From: Sipunculus nudus
Taxonomy: Eukaryota; Annelida; Sipuncula; Golfingiida; Sipunculidae
NCBI GenBank assembly: GCA_026874595.1
Contig: CM049317.1
Span: 66,506,618 to 66,570,617 of the forward strand
Reading direction: 5' to 3'
DNA length: 64,000 nt
Each line of letters opens with the position of its first letter. Position 1 is the first letter of the stretch. The position numbers and the translations under genes were made by a program. Shown piece after piece: positions 35,171 through 46,529 of the stretch. The notes under the pieces are model-generated. The model saw only the letters and a list, made by a program, of their open reading frames with translations, did no database searches and was not told the origin of the DNA.

Positions 35171-36900
35171 AAGTCGAACTCGACCACACTAGGACAAACT
35201 GCGGTCATGGTTACTCCCTTCATCTTGACAACAAGTTTTGATTTTCTTCACCAGATGGCGTCAGCCGTAGCTGGTAATTGTTTATTAACTGATGCGCTCC
35301 GGAAACAATGGGGACATTACGTTAATATACTGACTGCACTTAGCAGCGAGACGAAACACAAAATCTATTCCCCAGGTTATGGACATCTCATCATCAATTT
35401 TCAAAAATTGTAAAACAGTCATATGTCGGAGTCATAAAAAAGGTTGCTTTATTTAGAAAAATATATTACCAGTTTATTTAGAAAACAAATGTAATTTATA
35501 TTTTTGAATGAAAATTATAGTTTCTAGTGCATTTCCAATTTTAATTATAAATAATTATATGATAATGAAAATATTTTACGCGTAGATATGTTTCGCATTA
35601 CATTTTGACGTAATATGTCCGACATACGTATGAAACAAAAATGTTTTTCTTTGTATGATTACTGTTGTGTATATTAAATGCTAAATGTTTTATATTCCTA
35701 ATGTTCCTAATAGGATTGCTCTTTTTAAAAGACTTTTTCTCATATACTTGAGTTCATGATGGATAAGATAAACATTTTGCTTTCACAACTCGAACCCCCA
35801 TACATGTTTGTGTGACTTAATACCAAATTTATGCAAACCTTGATCCCGCGATTTCTTGTGAATAACGGTGAATAATGAAAAAGGTTGCATGTATTCCGGC
35901 TGATATCACCACTGCCAATCAATTCGAACCAGAACACATGTACCAGAAACGAGACGGGCATATTTGATTGGTTATATTCTCAATGCCTTCCCGGCAATGG
36001 TAAACTTTTGATAAACACATTGCATCAGACATTCATGCAGTACATGTATAAGCGAGTCATTAGATATGTTTTTATTCATGAAATAGACGCCAGAGTGGGT
36101 CGCAGAATGGAGGTCTGTGGAAGAGTACCCACCGACTTGGTAGTATGAGATGACGTTCTCGTGGTTCTATGTTCTCGTATATTGTATTTTTAATTAAACG
36201 AAAGTTTCCTGAAAAAAGTTTTATTAACTTCTGTATATGTGTATTCAAATAAGTAATTCCAACATCCTTTATGTTTTTTTTTATATGAATGTGTGAGCTT
36301 TTATGTATATATGGATAAAATGAACCTGATGCCGCGAGATTCCTTTATACTTTGCCTAAATTGCAAATTTTTTTTCCAACACTCATGCAGAGGCGAGCCA
36401 CTGCAAGAGATTGTAAATAATACATTGATCACATGCCCGTTTGAAAAAGAAACACATGCCATGTTCACACGGCATTTGATTTATTTGCCCTATTGTCGGT
36501 GCCCTCCTTGCAATGCTAAACGTTTGATTTAGAACGGGAGCCAGATGTGATTCAGCAGTCTGGTAGAACAAGTGTACTTGATTGGTTTAATTGCCTTCTT
36601 CATTACTCAGGGAATATATGCCAGGTTTGCTGGATCAAGGTAGTAGCTGCCAGAGATTTAGTAGTATGGAGATGATGGGGTGATGCCTCGACGTTATAAT
36701 TATTTTCATAAGTAGTTGTGTACAGTAAACGGCCAGCTCCTTCATTGTAGACCTTATTAATATTAGTATTAATTCGTATTTTAATGTTATAAGTATAAAG
36801 CGAGTATTTTCTTGAGACTCGTAGCCTTACAATAGGAAAAAATTCCATTGCCTTGGCCTGTAAAAACTTATTTTCTGTGTTTTTTGGTTATCGGCAAGAG
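35098..36900. repeat. Segmental duplication unit 2 (paired with 31430-33500)
   Basis: This block is collinear with 31430-33500 and starts inside the truncated exon 9a copy. Short ORFs inside it have no coding support and match the non-coding partner. Confidence 0.75.
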
Positions 36901-36904
36901 GAGA

Positions 36905-37225
36905 ATTTATCCCCGGACAATTAACTTTCTTCACAACTGCCACCCAACCCCCCCCCCTCCCTAGAGAGTTACCCGAATAAAAATGGTTACCCTCTGAGAC
37001 AGTTACCACCGTTCAATTATACTACCGTGACAATAATCCCACCCGGATAATCACCCCATTTTACATATACACCTATGTATTATATATACATTTTTGTAGT
37101 ATACTTTTTTATAGGATAATTTGATAGAGAGTGGAAGCTTTTTTTAAAAATTAGATTGGTGATAACATTAATACTGCTATTAAGTAACGAAATAAGTTAT
37201 CAGATGATCTGCCAAATAAGACATT
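36905..37225. repeat. Duplicated block Y' (shorter copy)
   Basis: Shorter counterpart of 34190-35095; both end with a GTTATCAGA... and GCCA segment shortly before an exon 9a remnant or its flank. Confidence 0.5.
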
Positions 37226-37789
37226 AGGATGTTATTCTTGAAAAAAAAATGCCATTTAGCTAGTAATATGTCACTAAAAGCCAGCTATACACCAATTTTT
37301 GTTCTTTATATGACGTGTTACTACCCCTGCGTATATATTAGTGTACTTGAGGTAATAATGCCTGTTAAGAAAATTGTTATAAACCTATATGACGGATACA
37401 ACATGTTTTTAGTGTACAATCGGTACAACCGCTAGTATGGACAAACAGGAAAAAATCATATGCATCCTATGGTGGTTGGTTGCGAATGACGGATCTTTAA
37501 AGGTAACTAATTGTAAACGCGTCAAACAAAACTCTCGTTCGTCTAACTTGCCGCCAGATGTCTTTGTTGAATGAGCTTGGATTATTTTTTGGAGCCCATT
37601 TGTTAAAAAAGGTGGGAATAATCAAATCGAACAGACCGTGTGTGGTGGGATCTACGTTATCTAGCTATTCGTATATACGGTTCAGTGGCGTATCATTAGT
37701 TAACAGACGTCATATATCGGAAAAGGTGCCTTCAAAAAGTTGGTGAAAGTTTGATGGAAACATAACAGTTTATATAATGTTATATTGCG

Positions 37790-37984
37790 GAATGGTATAA
37801 ATAGAATATACAAGCAGAATATGGTCTATTTCAAGGCAACTTCGGCAAGTGTGCTGGTGTGAACGAGACGCCCACAAAGGTCAAGTTCTTATACCAACGT
37901 CCAAATGTTAATGCCTGCAGTGAATTAATCATTGCTGCTAAAGGGGATTTTGAACTTTGTGCCATTTCTGTATTCTTGCTTTGA
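37790..37984 (+). pseudogene. Partial copy of terminal exon 9a (copy 3)
   Basis: The sequence aligns with the last ~58 codons of exon 9a and its frame stays open: GLFQGNFGKCAGVNET, then NACSEL and DFELCAISVF before TGA at 37982. One Cys before GLFQG is now Tyr and the FSCHC motif is gone. The 5' half of the exon and its acceptor are missing, so it is most likely a fragment left by segmental duplication. Confidence 0.65.
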
Positions 37985-40900
37985 AGGCTACATGCAATAG
38001 CAATTTCATTTGTATCACCAAAGTTGCATTATAATCTTTGCTCATTTTATGTTTTTTTGGAACTTTTATTGTATGCCGACAATTACTTATGTTACACTCA
38101 AATGCAATAAAGCAACAAAATAAAATAAACGACTGCATATATGTCCGCGAGGTGAATTTCGGACAAACCTAAAAATGTGACGGCATTTTTTCCCGCGTCA
38201 CTCATCGTGTTCCTAAGAAATATTTAAGGAAAAATGAGTAAGACCTTTATCTAATAAATAGCCCGATTAAATGGTACATACGGTTTCACAACCTGTGTAG
38301 GGTGCGGAAAGATGATATATGACTACAAAATCTTCATCTGTGTGTTTTAGACACTGGCAGTCTTGAAGACGTTGGGATAGGAATATACCCTTTAAATGTA
38401 AAATTAGGAAGTACAAATAGGCAAAGAAACAGTAAGATTGTTAGGTTTTATAATCGCTGATGTATATTTAAAAAATACCATGAATAATGATTTATATCTA
38501 CATTATTGATAAGTTTTATAATTTAATAGTAACATTTACATAACAGGTCTAAACTGGTACTTAATATATGTGTAAATATATTCATTCTGTATTTATAACG
38601 ATGGATTCAATTGAAGATTCAATACTAGACTTAAATGTATCAATTAAAAGTTTAAAGTTTTTTTTTCAATATATACAACACTATATACAGGTCTTAGTGA
38701 GAATGCGTTTCATTTTGTACGATATCATATCATTATGCTTCCTACAGTATTTTCAAATTAAGCATATTTAATTTTAAAACGATCTCTGCATTCATGTAAG
38801 AGTGCTAATACTTTTTTTTGCCATAACCATTCTGTATGTTGCAAACTTAATGCCATGCCTGTACAGGGCCACGTGTGTGTGCGTGAGTTTCTCTAAAACC
38901 GACTGGTCGTCAGACTTACCCCCCCCCCCCCGACATTTAACATATCGTGCAACTCATCATATTTTTCTTACCTTGCACAATTTACACTTTCTGGACATGG
39001 AAGTGAATTCGACTTTGTGCGTATTTCCGTGTATTATGTAACGATGTGTTAACACGTGCGTCTCATTCTTCTAGAATGTATATCTTAGTTTAGATGTATT
39101 ATGTTAATTGAATGTAACTGATATTCATCATAAAATATTTGTGTCTTTAAATATGAAAAGTCCATGCATGTCTTAGGACAAATGAAACCCATTCATCTTG
39201 ACTGATGATTTGGAAATATTGCGAGGAATCAACCCATGACCTCCGATTGCTTCCTGGTAGGGTTGTAATTCAAAGAATAATTTGCATTGATTAAAAATAA
39301 GTATTTGTCCAACCTGGGCGCATTAAAAAATTCATCCAAGCGCGAAACAGGAAGGAAACTGTCGGACACGTTATTTTGAAAGATTTTCTGGAATAATCAA
39401 ATTGAGAAGCAATAATCGATAAAGTAGAAGTAAGTTCTCATAGCTATTCCCAGATCTGCATCGTAGAAAGTAGTCTACGTAAATTGCCGCAGTAAGCACA
39501 AATAGATCAATTCAAACATACGCCTTTGATTACGGTATTTGGAGGGATAATGACAGTTTCGGTATATGTTATACTATTTCTGACAAATCATTCTTTGCCA
39601 CAAGTGTACATTGACTACTTCGTACAGATTCTCTGTCGCGATACTAACGGCTTCAAGCTGATTGAGAAGAACAAAAAAGATAATATCATTTTTCCAGGGT
39701 CAAGGCCACGTAAGTTAGGCGGAACCGCAATGCGCCGTCTCTCTGCAACGTATTTCTTTCTCTGGTAATTCGTGAAAAAGATTTCATCAAAATATACCAT
39801 ATGCATTAAAATATTAATCAAATAAGTTTGCCTATTACAATGGCTATAACATATTATCATTGACTATTTCATCCGAGACAGGGTGATCCTACATTTTTTG
39901 CGCATGCGCATGAATATATGCAACTTCAGATAGGTCAAGTCAAACTTCGAATAAAATAACAAATATATTGGCCCATGATTAGGAAAGCGTGATGATGGGA
40001 AACGGTTTTCTAAGACAGACTTCACTCCGGTTATTAAGCGGTAATAAAGCCTTGACGTAACAAAATCCCTAGGGCCGGGAGTGCGACAGGTGTAGCGGTC
40101 ACTAGGTCAAAGTAAAAGCCATAGTTCATGGCCATAACAATTTTATAAAATATTTAAATTCTCAACATTAATACCATTAGTAAAAATTTACTTGAACAGA
40201 AAATTATTAAATGCAATGATTAGATATAAGCTATATATGCACCCTGAAACCATTTTAGTTATTTCTGTAGTTCTGAATTTTTTTCTAGCATACACTTACC
40301 AGCAAACTGAGTTTTTCATTAAATATTTTCCTTCAATGTATCTGATGATATTGGCACTTTTACTCATGCAAAGCTATTTTGTGCTCACACAAAAGCTACA
40401 GTCAAGATTTTCAACGAAGTACAAAATATAATGATCGAAATCCCAAGCAGAAGACAAATAGGCATTTATATTATATGGCCGGTAAATTTTAAAGATTTTT
40501 ATACCATAAAGAGATTCAAATAACCCGGCCTTCTGATTCAAATATTACTATTAATTTCATTGTCTGTTACTGACATGAAATTACTTTGAAATGTTTGTCA
40601 GTTGAACTTGTCGATTAATACATATTTTCTAGTTCATTGGTGGACATATAATCAATATACATGTGTTTGGAAACATATGCATTGCTTCTTTCAACTATAA
40701 ACAAGAATGAAAAATGTACAATGTCCTTGAAACTGCCAGTGGCTAGACATATTTACAGTAAAGATTTGTTATTGTGGATTTAAAGGTTGCTGAATCGATT
40801 CGGTTTCCTATAACAAAGGCCTTTTATAATACATACAGCGTTACATAGAAACAGTAACAATGATTTCCTTGTTTCAGCAAAAATTCGCACAATCTCGACA

Positions 40901-41075
40901 ACAGTTCCATCAAACAGTTGCAAATATGTTTAGGAGACTTCAAAATGAATTTTGACTTTGAATTCCGCATTTTGATAGTGTGTGTTTTCACAAATAAAGT
41001 ATTTGCAGAATCGTCAGATATCATTCGTGGAGAGTCATGGTATGAAAATTAATCATGGTTTACTTTTCTCGAGGC
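37985..41075. other. Large intron or intergenic, nothing recognised
   Basis: Small ORFs (for example 39526-39768 and 40192-40431) show no domain or reliable splice context. Confidence 0.5.
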
Positions 41076-41079
41076 TTCA

Positions 41080-41660
41080 CTCTAGAGTTTTCGGACACAT
41101 TTCAGAACGTATATTGACAACGTAATTCGAACATTTGATTAGCGATTTCCCCATATATTTTGATCAAAATGAAGCAGGTTTGTGATATAATTTGTGATAT
41201 GGTGTGGCTATTGAAAAAAGGTTCGAGTAAAACTCCTGGTAAAACACACAATATAAACAAATAGAACAGTTATTTTAAGGTACATATATTGAAAATGTAT
41301 GACTTTCTCGTGTGGCGATTAAACCAAATATATTAATCATAATAAAGCAGGTGAGTTAAATATACATAATATGTGATAAGGAGTAGTTATTGAAAGAGGT
41401 TCGAATGTAACACCTAAAAAGACACACTATTTAAAACCAATAGAAAAAAATAGAAAAATATTTAAGGCACATATATAATGATGTTTTACGAAACTTGCTT
41501 GGCAATTTCCCCAAATATTCTGATCATAATAAATCAGGTGGGCCAAATATACATAACTTGTAATATGGATTTGAAATTGAAAATGGTTCCAGTCACATGC
41601 CGCGCGAAACCCAACATTTAAGTCCAATAAAGAATAGTTTAAATTCTTATATTACTAATT
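41080..41660. repeat. ~180 bp tandem repeat, about three copies
   Basis: Anchors GATCAAAATGAAGCAGGT (41161), AATCATAATAAAGCAGGT (41335) and GATCATAATAAATCAGGT (41521) are each followed by ATAATATGTGATAWGG-type text, a GGTTC... segment and a CAATAGAA-type segment. Periods are ~174 and ~186 bp. Confidence 0.7.
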
Positions 41661-41661
41661 A

Positions 41662-41665
<4 letters not shown>

Positions 41666-41707
<42 letters not shown>
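41666..41707. repeat. (TA)n microsatellite
   Basis: About 20 TA units directly after the ~180 bp tandem repeats. Confidence 0.9.
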
Positions 41708-41709
<2 letters not shown>

Positions 41710-41710
<1 letters not shown>

Positions 41711-43010
41711 TGTTGTAGAGTATTCGTCCTAGTTGTACACATAGTTTCATCCATATAAGCAGTAAATTTCAAAAGTGATGTGTTTAATATTCGCATCCTG
41801 CTAAACCCTTAAGAGCAAAAGTAAGAGGAAAATTCTGTTAAGCATCCAACATGCAACTGCATGTCCGAAACTTTTTCTATTTAACCAAAATTTAAATAAT
41901 GTCACATAGCTCCGTAACAGTCCAGGATTAAAGGAAACAAAACATTATTTGCTTTCTATAAATGTTCACCGATATAATACTACAATAATATATGAAAATT
42001 AATCTTATCTCCGATGCATGTACCCCCTTTTCTGGTACTGACGTGAATTTATAGATTTGATTTATCTAAATGAAGGTAGATTTACATGGAATGTTTCCTT
42101 TTTATCCATTGCTGGCCAGAGGCCGAGCAGACAACTATCTATAAAACCTTGTCTGACTTCCGAGGGAAATGTTACAAGTTTTGCACTGAAACATGAGCCT
42201 ATGTAACCATAGCTTAATTTTTCCCAAATATAACAGGATGTACGTGTCTGGGACCACTTGGCATTCATTTATTCCAAATGCTGCGAATATGCCCTACATT
42301 CTGGGCCGTAACTGGTTGATTTATTAGATTTTTAAGATAATATAAGTTCAGCTCTAAAACTAAAAATAATTTATTTTTGCATTTTTGCAGCAGCAGACAC
42401 ACAAACCACAGGCTTTTGTGTATCCCTAACGTGATACCTTTAAAAATTATAATGTTATAAGGTATTCCAAATGTGAAGTGTACATGAATGAAGATTGATT
42501 TTAAAATGTTCGGTATAAAATACCTCACATAAAGGGTAGCTTTAATTTAAAAAAAATTTCATGAGCGTATGTTAACAACCCAATATAATGAAAATGAAAT
42601 ATTTTAAAGTATTAATGACTGTGTAATAGTGATTTAAAATATATTTTTAATCTAATCAAATTAATAAGTTTTGGGAAAATTCAAAAGTTTCTCTTTGCCT
42701 AAATATAAAAAAAATAATGAGGTAATTAAATGAATATGTATTAGTTAGCTGGTCCCAGAGCAACAGTTCATGTTGTATTAAATCATGGACTGTCGACCCT
42801 TCCTGCAAAAGTATGTACAGTTAGTTACTGTACAAAATGTTATCACTGTATGTTCTTCACCGAAGTTTTGTTTGGCTAGCTTGATTTAAAAATTATCGCG
42901 GAAAAATAGGTGGGCATTCATAATGGCGCAGACTTTAGATTGTGCTTAAACTTATTACACGGGCGGTTGAATCCGAGCACTGCAATACATAACTATATCT
43001 GACACTACCG
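41710..43010. other. Intron or intergenic, nothing recognised
   Basis: AT-rich sequence between the tandem repeats and the hairpin; no exon-like frame was found. Confidence 0.5.
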
Positions 43011-43011
43011 C

Positions 43012-43337
43012 AATACTTACACCTAACAGTATAATAACCAGTAAAAGCTAAATTCACTAAAACCAGAATATAATAAAGGTATCATGTTACACTGATGAAT
43101 ATCTTAACAATTACGTATCTTTAACAAACATTGAGGGATTAAAAGGATTCATTCAAGTGCCTTTGCTTGAGTCTAGGCTCAAACAAAGGCACTTGAATGA
43201 ATCCTTTTAATCCCTCAAAGTTTGTTAAAGATACGTAATTGTTAAGATATTCATCAGTGTAACATGATACCTTTATTATATTCTGGTTTTAGTGAATTTA
43301 GCTTTTACTGGTTATTATACTGTTAGGTGTAAGTATT
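43012..43337. repeat. 326 bp near-perfect inverted repeat (hairpin)
   Basis: Two arms of 160 bp flank a 6 nt loop (43172-43177). Base i pairs with 86349-i; only two mismatches were found by eye (one in the AACATTGAGG stretch and one next to the loop). The right arm ends 15 bp before the TSP1-like exon and so includes the intron region expected to hold the branch point. Confidence 0.92.
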
Positions 43338-43352
43338 CAATTCTGCTTGCAG

Positions 43353-43568
43353 CTGTACCAATGTGGGAATGGATCCAGTGGTCTAACTGGCAACCGTGCA
43401 TCAATGGCAAGCGGTGTAGAGATCGCCAGGGTTCCATTTTGATTCCCCTCACATCAATAAACAGTTTCTCTAGACAAACAGAGTGCAGGTTGTGTTACAA
43501 CGAGAAGGTTGTGATACAGAATGAGGAAACAACTGAAACTGTACCTCCCACAGAAGTAAATGAGCGCG
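43353..43568 (+). CDS. TSP1-like exon with WxxWxxW
   Basis: The acceptor is TGCTTGCAG and the donor GTAAAT, phase 1-1, 72 codons. It contains W-I-Q-W-S-N-W followed by QPC, RCRDR and a second Cys pair (ECRLC), then an acidic Thr/Glu-rich linker. W-x-x-W-x-x-W is the C-mannosylation motif of thrombospondin type 1 repeats, but the exon is a partial or divergent TSP1 with fewer cysteines. A long hairpin ends 15 bp before it. Confidence 0.7.
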
Positions 43569-46223
43569 GTAAATAATATAAAGAGCATCAAACACAGCCG
43601 AGTGCTAACAGTAAAGCATACTTCTTAGAATGAACAGTACCATCTATTGTTATTCACTAAATCAAAGTGTCCTCGGTTGGACGAGAGTGGTTGGCTTTCT
43701 TTTCCCCAAGGGTTTCAAATTCGTGATTTTCGGGAAGGGGAAATTGTAGAGAAAATAAAACCTTAATTAGACATGAACAGTAATTTATTATATTACCTCA
43801 ATGACATTTCACGTGATTTATGGTGGTATTAGCATACTTTCATGTTACCTGTAATTGAAAAATGGATGATTAAACAATATAAATTCTTTTTGTATATTTA
43901 CCACTATAGTGTGAATAATTTCCACATGTGCAATGTTTCATTAGCCCCTCGTGCCATTGTTTAGAAATGTGTACATATTAGGTTATTGATATAAAAATGG
44001 TTATGTACATTCTGTAAATTACCGTTAAGTAAACCAATAAAAATCTCGCAAACCACTGAAGAAGTAAAAATCGGGTAAAATTCGTGAAAAAAAGTATGGG
44101 CTTAAAGATAGGTTCGCACTGACCATTGGAGATAGACACCCGCTACACTTAATAGATCATGTCGACAGCCAAGTACTAACTAACCATTTAAAAAAAGAAA
44201 CATAGTTTCAGGTGCAACTCCATACCTTTGGCGAAGAATGCTGGCCATTCTTATTTCTCAGGGGCATTCCTTGAAGGGGGGGGGGGGTCATTAAAGAATG
44301 AGGAATGTCAAACCTCGAAAAGGGCCTTGTGTCCTGAAAAGGGGAGGGTCTCGACAAAAATTCTGGTTGAAACCCACTGATAAAGGTTTTGGCGTGTGAA
44401 AATGGGAGATCCTTTAAAGAAACCTCGGGATCCGCTACTTAGATTGACTGCAACCTTACATACCTTCATTTCAGGAACTAATTTTACTTTGATCACATGC
44501 ATAAATTAGTGTATGATCCACATGCAAGGCACCATGTGCACAGGAAAGCCCAAAAAAGCACCAGTTTACAGAGTTAATGCAAACTTATACATTTATTATA
44601 ATAGATTTGAAAAGTCGATTGGATTGGTTGATATTATCTGGTTGTAACTGCTCATTAGACCATTATGCATATTGTTATTTTGTATCGATTGTCTCTTAAT
44701 TCAGTAAGGCCGATGGTCTTCCATTCCGTGTCATCCTGTGTTAAAATGTTTAATTTCAGAAATAAAAAAATTCCCCTTAGATTTAATTTTCTTTTTATTA
44801 TTGTTATTTATTTTTACTGCTTTTATCTCTACAGACCCATGTCCTCACGGGGTTGGCTTTCATTTCACTGACGACAACGGACAGATATCATGTTACGCTG
44901 TAGACCAGGCTGGTAAGACCTGGGAATCGGCCAGAGCCTCTTGTGGGAAGAGGGGTGCAGATCTTGTGAGCATCGAGAGTAAACGAGAACAGCGCCACCT
45001 CCAAAGCATTGCGAAAGCAACATTTAAAGGTGAAGCTTGATGAAGTTCTTACAGACGAATTATTTCCTTTACATGTTATCATCATTAATAAAGGTTATAT
45101 GTCATATATACCAGACCACATTTTACAGTTCCAGTATATTGCCATAAATAATGTAGTCAAACTCTGTTTATAAATGCTGAGAGTATGGCGCCTCATGTGT
45201 CTCATTTGAGAACTATCAGTCAATTTCTCATCCTGTCCGAGGAAGCATCACGTACTGGGCTAAACTGAGGATAGAAGTACACCTCTCACAGCATCTGATG
45301 TAATACTTTTGTCTGCAGAAGTTATCTCTGCATGATTATAAAACTATATTTTTAAATAATCGAGAAAGAAAGTTACATTAATAGTTCTGCTATTAATGTG
45401 TCGCCTTAAGCCCCACTCTATTATATTAAATTTGGTAAGGTGCACAGTATTAGCCTACACAAAACTGCCAAGTGCTCTAAATGTTGCTCACTCTTGATAC
45501 ATTGTTAGCTGCAGCTCGACTTGATGCTTAAAGAGAGCATGACTGTCTGTTGACTGTGAAGAGCATTGTAATAGATGGTCTGCGCCAAAAATCTTGGATA
45601 GGATTAGTCTATGTTTGTTGTAATATGCGTCAGTGGAAGAAAAATAGCGACTTGATAGCTAAGAAAATGCTTGAGAATATTATGCCCAAATGATGTGGGA
45701 TATGGCTAGTTAAACCGGTTGATATATGGACACCGGGTAAACAACGAACAGTATTACAAGCCTTTAGTCTGGCATGTTCTTGTAGAAATTTTAAGTTGAA
45801 TCATTTTTCTTTGTTTAAATTGACAGGACGTCTAGACATTTAACAAATTCCTGAGTTGTATACAAAATAGGAACGCATTAAGTTTGTACATTTTATTCCA
45901 TCATTATCAATATATATGTGTTTATGGTGATTTCAAGAGGCGTCAATAAAAGTTATATTTTATTTCATCATTATTTCTACACAGGGTATAATGCGCCGAT
46001 GATGTGGACGTCTGGAACACAAGTGGGTGATAATGAACACTGGATCTGGAAAGCAACAAACAAGAACATGTCCTTCACCAAGTGGAAGGATTTTTATCCC
46101 CTGTATGGTCAGAGAAAGTATTTTGTGAGTACTTCTCATGGGAGCACTTTAGATTGGATCAATCTCTCAAAAAATTGGCCTAACAAATTCATATGTGAAA
46201 AAATTGTCATTGGTCCCTTTTGA
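43353..46223 (+). CDS. TSP1-like / C-type lectin 3' cassette, three exons (alternative end giving 504 aa, or 3' part of a second gene)
   Basis: Exons 43353-43568, 44835-45029 and 45985-46223 join in phase 1 at every junction and end at TGA 46221-46223. Exon 7 also ends in phase 1, so it can splice to this cassette (19.3 kb intron), giving signal peptide-PLAT-F-type-TSP1-like-C-type lectin, 504 aa. Symmetrical exon 8 could also be included (545 aa), but that would cut the discoidin-like domain in half. No convincing separate signal-peptide exon was found between 31.5 and 43.3 kb, which favours alternative splicing, but two adjacent genes remain possible. An AATAAA is at 46521-46526. Confidence 0.66.
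44835..45029 (+). CDS. C-type lectin domain, first exon
   Basis: The acceptor is ATCTCTACAG and the donor GTGAAG, phase 1-1. It encodes residues 361-425: CPHGVGF, SCYAVDQ, KTWESARASC, GADLVSIESKREQ. This is the classic N-terminal half of a long-form C-type lectin domain, with the N-terminal disulfide hairpin (C363-C380) and the first core Cys (C397). Confidence 0.85.
45985..46223 (+). CDS. C-type lectin domain, terminal exon
   Basis: The acceptor is TTTCTACACAG and the stop is at 46221. It encodes MWTSGTQ, HWIWKA, FTKWKD and finally NKFICEK, the standard C-terminal half of the fold. Only the last core Cys (C496) is present; the two cysteines of the inner disulfide are both absent, as are the EPN/QPD and WND calcium/sugar motifs. 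A non-canonical domain, probably calcium-independent or protein-binding, is inferred. Confidence 0.82.
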
Positions 46224-46520
46224 TTTTCTCTTAAATATAACATAATGGTGTAGTATTCAGTCAACTTGTTGCACATATGTTGCACATATGATATGTGAAA
46301 AATTATTTCTTTGGATTTTCCAGTTTTTTTCAGTGTATATTGCTGCAAACTTCCAGTTTTTGGAAACCATACAAACTAGTGATGTATACACTGTTCAGAA
46401 ATTCTTTTAACAAAGGAAAACTTCATTTATAGTAAATGCATCATGAGTTTTTATGTATGTAAAATATTTATAACATAACAAGGTTGAACCTATAGAAAAT
46501 TAATATTTATAAATGTAGAA

Positions 46521-46526
46521 AATAAA
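46521..46526 (+). terminator. AATAAA polyadenylation signal
   Basis: AATAAA about 300 bp after the stop of the C-type lectin exon, the first canonical hexamer in that 3' region. Confidence 0.55.
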
Positions 46527-46529
46527 TGA

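Noticed and set aside
40945-41052. Possible signal-peptide exon (MNFDFEFRILIVCVF...VFAES) for a separate C-type lectin gene
   Set aside because: The hydrophobic core is short, no good phase-1 donor follows (only ATTC|GTGGAG), and the frame stops soon after.
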